Assembly (NCBI GenBank): GCA_012963895.1
Contig: DTUW01000078.1
Coordinates: 1 to 7,388 of the forward strand
Direction of reading: 5' to 3'
DNA length: 7,388 bases
DNA from: Campylobacterales bacterium
GTDB lineage: Bacteria > Campylobacterota > Campylobacteria > Campylobacterales > Thiovulaceae
The position numbers were made by a program, and so were the translations under genes. The notes beneath the pieces were generated by a model. That model was given only the letters and a program-made list of their open reading frames with translations. It did not search any database and had not been told where the DNA came from. Positions 1-6,051 of the stretch are shown here, one piece after another; position 1 is the first letter of the stretch, and every line of letters begins with the position of its first letter.

Positions 1-5
1 AAAAG

Positions 6-623
6 ATGTTTAGTGGATTGATTCGTGAATTGGCAAAAGTTGAGAAGTTTGATGGAACTACTCTAACTATACAAGCAGAGTATCGCCCAAAGATTGGAGA
101 TAGCATAGCTATAAATGGAGCTTGTTTAACAGTGGTTTCAGTCGAAAATGGAAAATTTTCAGTAGAGCTATCTCCTGAAAGTAGAAATATATTAGCAGTT
201 GAAAACTTTCGCGATGAGGTGCATATAGAGCCGGCGATGGCGATGGGGGATAGGTTTGAGGGGCATATTGTTCAGGGACATATAGACATCATCGGAACTA
301 TTGCGAAAATTGAAGAGTTTGGAAATAGTTTCAACTTCTATATCCAAATTCCAAAGGAGAAGATATATCTGATGGTGCCGAAAGGGAGTATTGCAGTTGA
401 TGGAGTGAGTTTGACAATAAATAGCATTGAGGGGGATTTGGTTCGACTTACCATAATTCCCCATACGATGAAAAATACTATTTTCAAAAACTACAAAATA
501 GGTAGAAGGGTAAATATAGAGAGCGATGTATTTGCAAGATATATAGACCATATCCTCCAACAGAGAGAGAAGAGGAACTCTCTAAGTTGGAACGATATAG
601 ATTCTATTATGGCGAGGTATTGA
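6..623 (+). CDS. ribE: Riboflavin synthase, alpha subunit type
   Basis: Cytoplasmic enzyme that dismutates two 6,7-dimethyl-8-ribityllumazine molecules into riboflavin and a pyrimidinedione, the last step of riboflavin synthesis. The 205-residue protein shows the two lumazine-binding repeats of the family. Repeat 1 spans about residues 1-90, with N-terminal MFSGLI (family MFTGII) and NGACLTV (34-40 plus following residues; Cys40). Repeat 2 spans about 91-185, with GHID (91-94), DGVSLTI (132-138) and NIESDV (170-175). These conserved His, Ser and Asp positions match known active-site residues. The two-repeat layout is typical; the last 15 or so residues form a short extra tail. The ATG is fixed by the conserved MF-x-G start; its ribosome binding site lies largely outside the window. 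It converges on clpX: the TGA at 621-623 abuts the clpX stop. Identification is firm from the motifs. Confidence 0.95.
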   Translation: MFSGLIRELAKVEKFDGTTLTIQAEYRPKIGDSIAINGACLTVVSVENGKFSVELSPESRNILAVENFRDEVHIEPAMAMGDRFEGHIVQGHIDIIGTIAKIEEFGNSFNFYIQIPKEKIYLMVPKGSIAVDGVSLTINSIEGDLVRLTIIPHTMKNTIFKNYKIGRRVNIESDVFARYIDHILQQREKRNSLSWNDIDSIMARY

Positions 624-1844
624 TTACTCTACGATAGGAGGTTTCTTTTCAGTTACTACCTCTCTTGTAATAGTTACCTTTTTGCCTCTATATTCAGGTA
701 GTGAGAACATAATATCAAGCATAATATCCTCCAAAATGGCTCTAAGCCCTCTTGCTCCTGTCTTTCTCTCTATCGCTTTCTTTGCAATCTCTTCTACTGC
801 TCCATCTTCAAAGACCAGCTCAACCTCATCGATACTAAATAGCTTCTGATACTGTTTGGTAAGGGCATTCTTAGGCTGAGTTAGGATATGCTTCATATCT
901 TCAACAGATATTTGATTGAGAGTGCCGATAATAGGAAGTCGTCCAATAAGTTCAGGGATTAGACCATATTTCACCAAATCATCTGGTTCAACTTGTGAGA
1001 GAAGTTGCTCTTTATCCACTTTCCCCTTTTTCTTTTGGCCAAATCCCATTACATTACCGGATAGCTTTCTTTCAATAATAGATTCTATTCCATCAAAAGC
1101 TCCACCACAAATAAAGAGAATATCAGTAGTATCTACCTTTATAAATTCTTGATGAGGGTGTTTTCTCCCCCCTTGCGGAGGAACATTGACTAAGCTACCT
1201 TCAATAATTTTCAATAGAGCCTGTTGAACCCCTTCACCTGAAACATCACGAGTAATACTTCTATTCTCACTCATACGAGCTATTTTGTCTATCTCATCGA
1301 TAAATACAATCCCTTTTTGAGCCTTTTGCACATCTCCATCAGCTGCTTGAAGTAGTCGAGTTAGGATATTTTCAACATCTTCACCAACATACCCCGCCTC
1401 TGTAAGACTTGTAGCATCTGTAATAGCAATAGGAACATCTAAAAGCTTAGCAATAGTTTGGGCTAATAGAGTTTTTCCGCTACCAGTTGGACCTATGAGA
1501 AGGATATTAGATTTCTGTAATTCAACCTCATCGCTCTCTTTTATTTCAGATTTGAAAATTCTCTTATAGTGGTTATATACAGCTACTGAAAGTATCTTCT
1601 TAGCCTGTTCCTGTCCAACTACATAATCATCTAAAAATGCCTTTATCTCTTTTGGTGGAATGAGTTCAACACCATTATCAGATTTCGATTTCTCTTTTTT
1701 CTTATATGGAAAATCCATCTCATCATATCTCTCCACAATTTCGTGAAGAGTTTCTATACATTCCTTACAAATCTGCCCATTCTCTCCAAAAAAGATAGGA
1801 TTATCCGACCCTTCAAGGGAACCACAAAAATCACATCTATTCAT
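624..1844 (-). CDS. clpX: ATP-dependent Clp protease ATP-binding subunit ClpX
   Basis: Hexameric AAA+ unfoldase that recognises tagged or native substrates, unfolds them with ATP and threads them into ClpP. At 406 residues it is full length for the family. Seen in order: an N-terminal zinc-binding domain with Cys4, Cys7, Cys26, Cys29; Walker A GPTGSGKT (118-125); pore-1 loop GYVG (151-154); Walker B IVFIDEID (179-186); VSGEGVQQALLK (201-212); the RKH loop (227-229); a ClpP-contact MGFG loop (266-269; IGF in E. coli); the arginine finger in PELIGR (Arg302); and sensor 2 GARGLR (363-368). All key residues are intact, so it should be active and ClpP-binding, although clpP is not in the window. 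It is last in the minus-strand block. Its ATG lies inside the lpxA 3' end (8-nt overlap), so translation is probably coupled; the nearest purine-rich match, GAGGAA, sits rather far upstream. Confidence 0.97.
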   Translation of the reverse strand: MNRCDFCGSLEGSDNPIFFGENGQICKECIETLHEIVERYDEMDFPYKKKEKSKSDNGVELIPPKEIKAFLDDYVVGQEQAKKILSVAVYNHYKRIFKSEIKESDEVELQKSNILLIGPTGSGKTLLAQTIAKLLDVPIAITDATSLTEAGYVGEDVENILTRLLQAADGDVQKAQKGIVFIDEIDKIARMSENRSITRDVSGEGVQQALLKIIEGSLVNVPPQGGRKHPHQEFIKVDTTDILFICGGAFDGIESIIERKLSGNVMGFGQKKKGKVDKEQLLSQVEPDDLVKYGLIPELIGRLPIIGTLNQISVEDMKHILTQPKNALTKQYQKLFSIDEVELVFEDGAVEEIAKKAIERKTGARGLRAILEDIMLDIMFSLPEYRGKKVTITREVVTEKKPPIVE

Positions 1845-2652
1845 CTACTGCTCTATTTTCCTCATTTTTTTCAATCTCCCTTTTGAATGGAATTCCTCTA
1901 CTATTGTTTATTACAAACTCCAAGAGCCGTTTAGAGTGGATATTCTCCTCATTGTCTAAAAGCTCCTTAGCATGTTCTATGAGAGGTTTTCCACTTTTAA
2001 AAAGTTTAGCATAAGTTCTTTTTAAAGAATCTATATCGTCTCTTTCCAATTTTCTTCTAAGTCCGTTGAGATTTAGTCCTCTAATATAGGCTCGGTTACC
2101 TTCTGCTAAGCAGTAAGGGGGTATATCTTGTGCAACAGCAGAAGCCCCAGCAATCATCGCAAACTCTCCAATCTTGACAAACTGGTGGATAGGGGTTAAG
2201 CCTCCAATAACTGCATTATCTCCTATTTGAACATGTCCCCCCAGAGTAACTCCGTTTGCTAATATGCAGTTGTTGCCAATAATGCAGTCGTGAGCGATAT
2301 GGACATATCCCATAAATAGATTATTATCCCCAATCACAGTTTTGCTACCGCCCCCAGCGGTTCCCGGATTGAAGAGGGTAAATTCTCTGATTTTGTTGTT
2401 ATCTCCAATAATTAGCTCAACCTCTTCACCCCGAAATTTCAAATCCTGAGGCTTTGAACCTAAAACAGCATAGGAGAATATCTCATTATTTTTCCCTATC
2501 TTAGTCTTACCCAATATCTGCACTCCTTGGGCAAGAGTAGTCCCATCTCCTATCTCTGCATCTTTCGAAACAAAACAGTAGGGGGCTATTGAAACATCTT
2601 TTCCTATCTTAGCCCCCTCCTCTACTATTGCTAATGGTGAAATACCACTCAT
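1837..2652 (-). CDS. lpxA: Acyl-ACP--UDP-N-acetylglucosamine O-acyltransferase
   Basis: Catalyses the first step of lipid A synthesis, moving a 3-hydroxyacyl chain from ACP to the 3-position of UDP-GlcNAc (or to the 3-amino group of UDP-GlcNAc3N in some bacteria). The 271-residue protein has a left-handed parallel beta-helix of hexapeptide repeats (about 1-185, recurring [LIV]-G-x-x units) and an alpha-helical C-terminal domain (about 195-271). By eye, E. coli residues map with a constant offset of 4: Lys76 to Lys72 (QDLKFRGE), His122/His125 to His118/His121 (HIAHDC; His121 the general base), His144 to His140, Gln161 to Gln157. E. coli His99 is Asn95 here. The chain-length residue Gly173 is retained as Gly169, which favours a long (about C14) acyl chain. 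It starts 15 nt after fabZ with only a weak ribosome binding site, and overlaps clpX by 8 nt. Confidence 0.95.
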   Translation of the reverse strand: MSGISPLAIVEEGAKIGKDVSIAPYCFVSKDAEIGDGTTLAQGVQILGKTKIGKNNEIFSYAVLGSKPQDLKFRGEEVELIIGDNNKIREFTLFNPGTAGGGSKTVIGDNNLFMGYVHIAHDCIIGNNCILANGVTLGGHVQIGDNAVIGGLTPIHQFVKIGEFAMIAGASAVAQDIPPYCLAEGNRAYIRGLNLNGLRRKLERDDIDSLKRTYAKLFKSGKPLIEHAKELLDNEENIHSKRLLEFVINNSRGIPFKREIEKNEENRAVDE

Positions 2653-2667
2653 ATAGAACCACTCTAC

Positions 2668-3114
2668 CTATTTATCTACTATCATAGCTTTAAGTTCAGC
2701 CTCAGCCACCAGCTCACCATCTACATATGCTTTACCATCAAGAACCCATATTTTTCCTCTATTTTTAATTACAGAAATTAGATAATCCAATCTATCTCCC
2801 GGACGGACAGGGTGTCTAAATTTCGCCTTATCTATACTCATGAAATAGACCACCTTATCCTGTATCTCCTCTTCTGTAATATTGTCTATACTTTTGAATG
2901 CAAGCACTCCACCAGCTTGTGCCATTCCTTCTATTATCATCACCCCCGGATAGATAGGGTGTCCCGGAAAGTGTCCCTGAAATACTTCTTCTCCTATCGT
3001 GATATTTTTATATGCCTTTATCGTCTCTTTTGGAACTATCTCCACTACCCTATCTATTAGTAGAAATGGATAGCGATGAGGTAATATCTTTTCAATATCT
3101 TTTATCTCTAACAT
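2668..3114 (-). CDS. fabZ: 3-hydroxyacyl-[acyl-carrier-protein] dehydratase FabZ
   Basis: Dehydrates (3R)-hydroxyacyl-ACP to trans-2-enoyl-ACP in the elongation cycle of type II fatty acid synthesis. The 148-residue single hot-dog domain is normal length. Diagnostic are ILPHRYPFLLIDRV (10-23) and the catalytic block GHFPGHPIYPGVMIIEGMAQ (47-66), with catalytic His48 and Glu62. It competes with LpxA for 3-hydroxyacyl-ACP, and adjacency to lpxA is a widespread arrangement. The ATG lies inside the end of carA (7-nt overlap, different frame), preceded by a strong Shine-Dalgarno at ideal spacing. This suggests translation coupled to carA but also well initiated on its own. FabA is excluded by length and by the FabZ-type motif. 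Confidence 0.96.
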   Translation of the reverse strand: MLEIKDIEKILPHRYPFLLIDRVVEIVPKETIKAYKNITIGEEVFQGHFPGHPIYPGVMIIEGMAQAGGVLAFKSIDNITEEEIQDKVVYFMSIDKAKFRHPVRPGDRLDYLISVIKNRGKIWVLDGKAYVDGELVAEAELKAMIVDK

Positions 3115-4253
3115 CTCTCTATCTCCTTTGTAATGTATTTCACAAACTCATTGAAAATATATGAACTCTCACGAGGTCCCGGACTTGCTTCTGGGTGGTG
3201 TTGAACTGAAAAGATAGGTTTGTCTCTATATATCAACCCCTCTATTGTTCCATCAAATAGATTTTTATGGGTAATATCTGCCACCTCTACTATACTTTCA
3301 GGAACTGAATAGTTGTGGTTTTGAGAGGTAATTTCAACTGCCCCCGTTTTCAAATTCTGCACCGGGTGGTTGCCCCCGTGATGTCCAAATTTCAATTTTT
3401 CTGTTTCATATCCGTTTGCAATAGATAGCAACTGATGCCCTAAACATATTCCAAACATCGGAACACCCGCATCTACCAGCTTAGAAATAGTCTCTCTCTC
3501 CTTTTTCAAAATTAGGGGGTCTCCTGGACCATTTGAAAGAAAGACCCCTTTTATCTCTCCATCTCTATATTTCTCTAATATATACTCCACATCTATACTA
3601 TTTGGAACTACCTCGACCTCTAACCCTGCCGATGTAAGTTCATTCAATATATTTCTCTTTATTCCAAAGTCGATAGCGATAATTTTCGCTTTCGGTTTGT
3701 GATGAGGTTGGCGATATTGGAAAGTGTGAATATCGAAAGTTCCACTATTGTGGATATATCTCTCTTTCGTTGAAACCTCATCGATATAGTTTATCTCTTC
3801 TATTCTCGGGGAGTTTTCCAATATCTCTTGCAACTTCTCTTTTTCGTGAAACTGAGTGGAGGCGACCATCATCATAGCCCCATCTCTTCTCAACACCTTA
3901 GTAATATGTCTAGTATCTATATCGGTAATTCCCAATATTCCATACTTTTTCAGAAACTCCCCTAAATTCTCTTCACCTCGAAAATTGGAATATTTCTCAT
4001 TGTAATTCCTAACCAGTATCCCTTTTGCGAAAGGTCTTCGCCCCTCCATATCTTGGCTATTTACTCCAACATTTCCAATCTCTGGAAATGTAAAGGTGAT
4101 AAATTGTCCTGCATAGCTCGGGTCGGATATTATCTCCTGATACCCAGTTATAGAGGTGTTGAAAACTATTTCACCCACAGAAGTTCCATCAGCCCCAAAG
4201 CTACTCCCTTGAAAAAAGAGTCCATTTTCTAAGTAGATTGAAATAGGTTTCAT
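3108..4253 (-). CDS. carA: Carbamoyl phosphate synthase small (glutaminase) subunit
   Basis: Hydrolyses glutamine and channels ammonia to CarB, which makes carbamoyl phosphate for pyrimidine and arginine synthesis. From the ATG at 4253 the protein has 381 residues, full length. The CPSase small-chain domain covers about 1-140 (VFNTSITGYQEI, 30-41; DIDTRHITKVLR, 111-122). A class I glutamine amidotransferase domain covers about 190-378, with SNGPGDP (240-246), nucleophile Cys270 in GICLGHQ, and His353/Glu355 in HHPEASPGP, so the Cys-His-Glu triad is complete. An in-frame TTG lies one codon upstream at 4254-4256. I prefer the ATG because AGGGG is 7 nt away from it (4 nt from the TTG) and the TGA of the DUF507 gene shares its A with this ATG (TGATG), a typical coupling junction. 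carB is not adjacent. Confidence 0.95.
   Translation of the reverse strand: MKPISIYLENGLFFQGSSFGADGTSVGEIVFNTSITGYQEIISDPSYAGQFITFTFPEIGNVGVNSQDMEGRRPFAKGILVRNYNEKYSNFRGEENLGEFLKKYGILGITDIDTRHITKVLRRDGAMMMVASTQFHEKEKLQEILENSPRIEEINYIDEVSTKERYIHNSGTFDIHTFQYRQPHHKPKAKIIAIDFGIKRNILNELTSAGLEVEVVPNSIDVEYILEKYRDGEIKGVFLSNGPGDPLILKKERETISKLVDAGVPMFGICLGHQLLSIANGYETEKLKFGHHGGNHPVQNLKTGAVEITSQNHNYSVPESIVEVADITHKNLFDGTIEGLIYRDKPIFSVQHHPEASPGPRESSYIFNEFVKYITKEIERC
3123..3129 (-). promoter_or_regulatory. Strong ribosome binding site of fabZ inside carA
   Basis: AAAGGAG on the minus strand, 8 nt before the fabZ ATG. It lies within the last codons of carA and fixes the fabZ start. It is the best Shine-Dalgarno match in the window. 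Confidence 0.8.
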
Positions 4254-4804
4254 CAACTTACCCCTATCAATTTTCTTAACTCTTGTTCGTGGAGTTTTCT
4301 ATATTCTTCGTTATATTTTTCACCCTCTTCAATGCCTCTCTCTCTCAAAATTTCATGGGCTCTATCTGATGCCTTCTCTCTATCTTTTAGAAATTTTTCG
4401 AAAGATTCAAATATTATGGTCTTCACTCTAACTCTATTTACCCGAAATCTTATAAGGTCTTTATCTAAGAGTTCCTGCAAAATATCGAAAGCGAGAGATG
4501 AAAATCTCTCTTCAAAAGAGATAATAAAGTCATACTCAGGTGCTAACCTCTTCTTTATCATAATTTTTAGCTCTTTCTCATCAACAAATCTATATTCATA
4601 TTCATCTTCATTTTCCAACTCTTCTAATATCTCATCAACTCTATTTTCAAGCATCTCCTCATTTCTCAAATCTTCATATATTATCTGGTGTGCTACCTCT
4701 ACAACTGCATCTATTCCTTTGGTAAAGCTTACCAATTTGCTATTCAACAGGTTGATTGCCACTTTCTGAGCAAGTAGTCTGCTTTGTGAAACTTTTATTA
4801 TCAA
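4253..4804 (-). CDS. DUF507 family protein, two-repeat form, function unknown
   Basis: The 183-residue protein is soluble, charged and predicted mainly helical, with no signal peptide or membrane segment. I recognise DUF507 from its C-terminal half (about 101-183), which ends in the family pattern with a conserved Tyr, then EEYRKLHEQELRKLIG (166-181). The N-terminal half (about 10-88) looks like a diverged second copy: LA...LL...L..F at 11-27 matches 104-120, and EYRFVDEKELKIMI (70-83) matches EYRKLHEQELRKLI (167-180). No catalytic residues stand out. The start is a TTG, since no ATG occurs in frame before residue 51 and AAAGGGG lies 6 nt upstream. It sits directly before carA (1-nt overlap); I recall the same DUF507-carA pairing in Campylobacter jejuni, so a link to CarA is possible but unproven. 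A perfect TATAAT lies just upstream. Confidence 0.85.
   Translation of the reverse strand: MIIKVSQSRLLAQKVAINLLNSKLVSFTKGIDAVVEVAHQIIYEDLRNEEMLENRVDEILEELENEDEYEYRFVDEKELKIMIKKRLAPEYDFIISFEERFSSLAFDILQELLDKDLIRFRVNRVRVKTIIFESFEKFLKDREKASDRAHEILRERGIEEGEKYNEEYRKLHEQELRKLIGVS
4261..4265 (-). promoter_or_regulatory. Ribosome binding site of carA (decides ATG over TTG)
   Basis: AGGGG on the minus strand, within the last codons of the DUF507 gene. It is 7 nt from the ATG at 4253 but only 4 nt from the in-frame TTG at 4256, which favours the ATG. Confidence 0.65.
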
Positions 4805-4810
4805 CTCAAT

Positions 4811-4817
4811 CCCCTTT
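4811..4817 (-). promoter_or_regulatory. Ribosome binding site supporting the TTG start of the DUF507 gene
   Basis: AAAGGGG on the minus strand, 6 nt before TTG (4802-4804), in the 23-nt gap after moeA. No in-frame ATG is near, so this site is the main support for a TTG start. Confidence 0.7.
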
Positions 4818-4826
4818 TTTCTCTAA

Positions 4827-4832
4827 ATTATA
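4827..4832 (-). promoter_or_regulatory. Candidate -10 element (TATAAT) upstream of the DUF507 gene
   Basis: A perfect TATAAT on the minus strand overlaps the moeA TAA stop, preceded by more AT-rich sequence (TACTTATA). Transcription from it would start near 4820, giving a leader of about 16 nt that still holds the AAAGGGG ribosome binding site. There is no TTGACA-like -35 at 17 nt, but Campylobacterota promoters commonly lack one. It could serve DUF507-carA-fabZ-lpxA-clpX independently of the upstream genes. TATAAT is easily found by chance in AT-rich DNA. Confidence 0.35.
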
Positions 4833-6051
4833 TATAAGTAATTAGCGATTTTCTGAAATCTGAGAACCAACTAAATTTGGTAGGGATAAACTTTACAAAC
4901 GACCCAGCTTCTATTTTGGATACCTCTTTTTCTAATATGATAAATCCATTACTTTCAGCTAACGGCTTCACCATTCCGGGGGCTCTCTTTTTAAGAGGTC
5001 TGAAAACACCACCATCAAAGACCCCTAAAACTACCGTTCTTTTTCCGGGTTTCACTTTCAAATCTTCTCCAATCTCGCAATCAATTACATCTAATTCTTT
5101 CTCTCTATCCCCAGAAAGTCCCAATATAGAAGCCTTTCCAAATATTTCGAAATTTATCAACCCAGCCGATGGATTCCCCGGTAGATTCAGCACCAAAGTA
5201 TCTCCTATCTTTCCAAAGGTTGTAGGTTTGCCGGGCTTAATATCGACCTTCTCAAAGATGGTTGTCATTCCCAACTCTCTAAAACTCTCCTTAGTCTTAT
5301 CAGCCTCTCCAACACTTACCCCGCCAGATGTAACTATCATATCTGCATATAGACTATTTTGAATAGCTCTTTTTATCTCCTCTTTGCTATCTGATGCAAT
5401 ATTGACAAAAGAGACATCAGCCCCTAACAATTCACTTTTAGCTACTATCATAGGAGAATTTGAATTATATATCTGATGAGGTGCGATGGTCTCATAGTGC
5501 ATTTTCAACTCTTTTCCAGTGGCAAATACAACTATTTTAGGTTTTCTAAATACCTCGATATGGCTAATTCCCTGCGATGCTAAAAGTCCAATAGTATATG
5601 GAGTAATTCGCTCACCCTTCTGGATAATAGTTTCACCTATCTGAATATCTTCCCCAGCTTTTCGAATATGGTTATTGGGTTTTATAGAGTTTGGCAGTTG
5701 TATATACCCATCAACAGGAGACTCAACATCTTCAAATGGAATAATCGCATTTACCCCCTTTGGAATTTTCGCCCCTGTCATTATCTTGAAACAGCTACCA
5801 GCTGAAAGCTCTACCCCCTCAACCTCATCACCCGCAAAGATAGTTTTTTCAATCTTCACCCTTTTTCCTACATCAACAATAGAGACACCATATCCGTCCA
5901 TTGCTGAATTATCGAAATTGGGTAGTGAATGTCTGGATTGTATATTCTTGGAAATTACCCTATTTAGTGATTTTTCAATAGGAATCAATTCGGTTGCTTT
6001 TGGTCGGCTCTCTTGATAGACCAACTCTAAACCATCTTCTATCGAGACCAT
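4828..6051 (-). CDS. moeA: Molybdopterin molybdenumtransferase MoeA
   Basis: Inserts molybdate into adenylylated molybdopterin, releasing AMP, to complete molybdenum cofactor. Known users of this cofactor include periplasmic nitrate reductase and formate dehydrogenase. The 407-residue protein has the MoeA domain order: N-terminal domains with FDNSAMDGYGV (46-56; Asp52 in the conserved SAMDGY), FKIMTGAKIPKG (88-99) and RKAGEDI (130-136); the MogA-like central domain (about 170-310) with FATGKEL (176-182), TSGGVSVGEADKTK (241-254), KPGKP (273-277) and LPGNPSAG (290-297); and a C-terminal beta domain from about 325. About 15 residues at the C-terminus (after KFIPTKF) extend past the usual end. 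The ATG follows the TAG of the upstream U32 gene directly (TAGATG), with AAAAGGA 6 nt away. The stop overlaps a candidate promoter for the next gene. Confidence 0.94.
   Translation of the reverse strand: MVSIEDGLELVYQESRPKATELIPIEKSLNRVISKNIQSRHSLPNFDNSAMDGYGVSIVDVGKRVKIEKTIFAGDEVEGVELSAGSCFKIMTGAKIPKGVNAIIPFEDVESPVDGYIQLPNSIKPNNHIRKAGEDIQIGETIIQKGERITPYTIGLLASQGISHIEVFRKPKIVVFATGKELKMHYETIAPHQIYNSNSPMIVAKSELLGADVSFVNIASDSKEEIKRAIQNSLYADMIVTSGGVSVGEADKTKESFRELGMTTIFEKVDIKPGKPTTFGKIGDTLVLNLPGNPSAGLINFEIFGKASILGLSGDREKELDVIDCEIGEDLKVKPGKRTVVLGVFDGGVFRPLKKRAPGMVKPLAESNGFIILEKEVSKIEAGSFVKFIPTKFSWFSDFRKSLITYI

Noticed and set aside
192..560. Open frame antisense to ribE (122 codons), and similar frames antisense to clpX, fabZ, DUF507, moeA and trhP
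   Set aside because: Each lies opposite a gene with clear family motifs, has no recognisable domain and an odd composition (Ser/Phe/Ile-rich), as expected for shadow frames.
575..620. The ribE C-terminal tail (LSWNDIDSIMARY) resembles FliM-like D-I-D-A-L peptides and the acidic tail at the right edge
   Set aside because: The match is too short to mean anything, and I recall a similar SW-x-D tail in riboflavin synthases of related bacteria.
638..662. Possible hairpin GAGGT...ACCTC just inside the clpX 3' end, as a terminator between ribE and clpX
   Set aside because: Only a 5-bp stem with a 15-nt loop and no U-tract in either direction; it lies within clpX coding sequence and is expected by chance.
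3108..4253. Frameshift or broken carA because carB is not adjacent
   Set aside because: The carA frame is intact with a complete catalytic triad; separation of carA and carB is, as I recall, usual in Campylobacterota.
4847..4860. Small inverted repeat GATTT-TCTG-AAATC at the end of moeA
   Set aside because: A 5-bp AT-rich stem in coding sequence, too weak for a terminator or operator.
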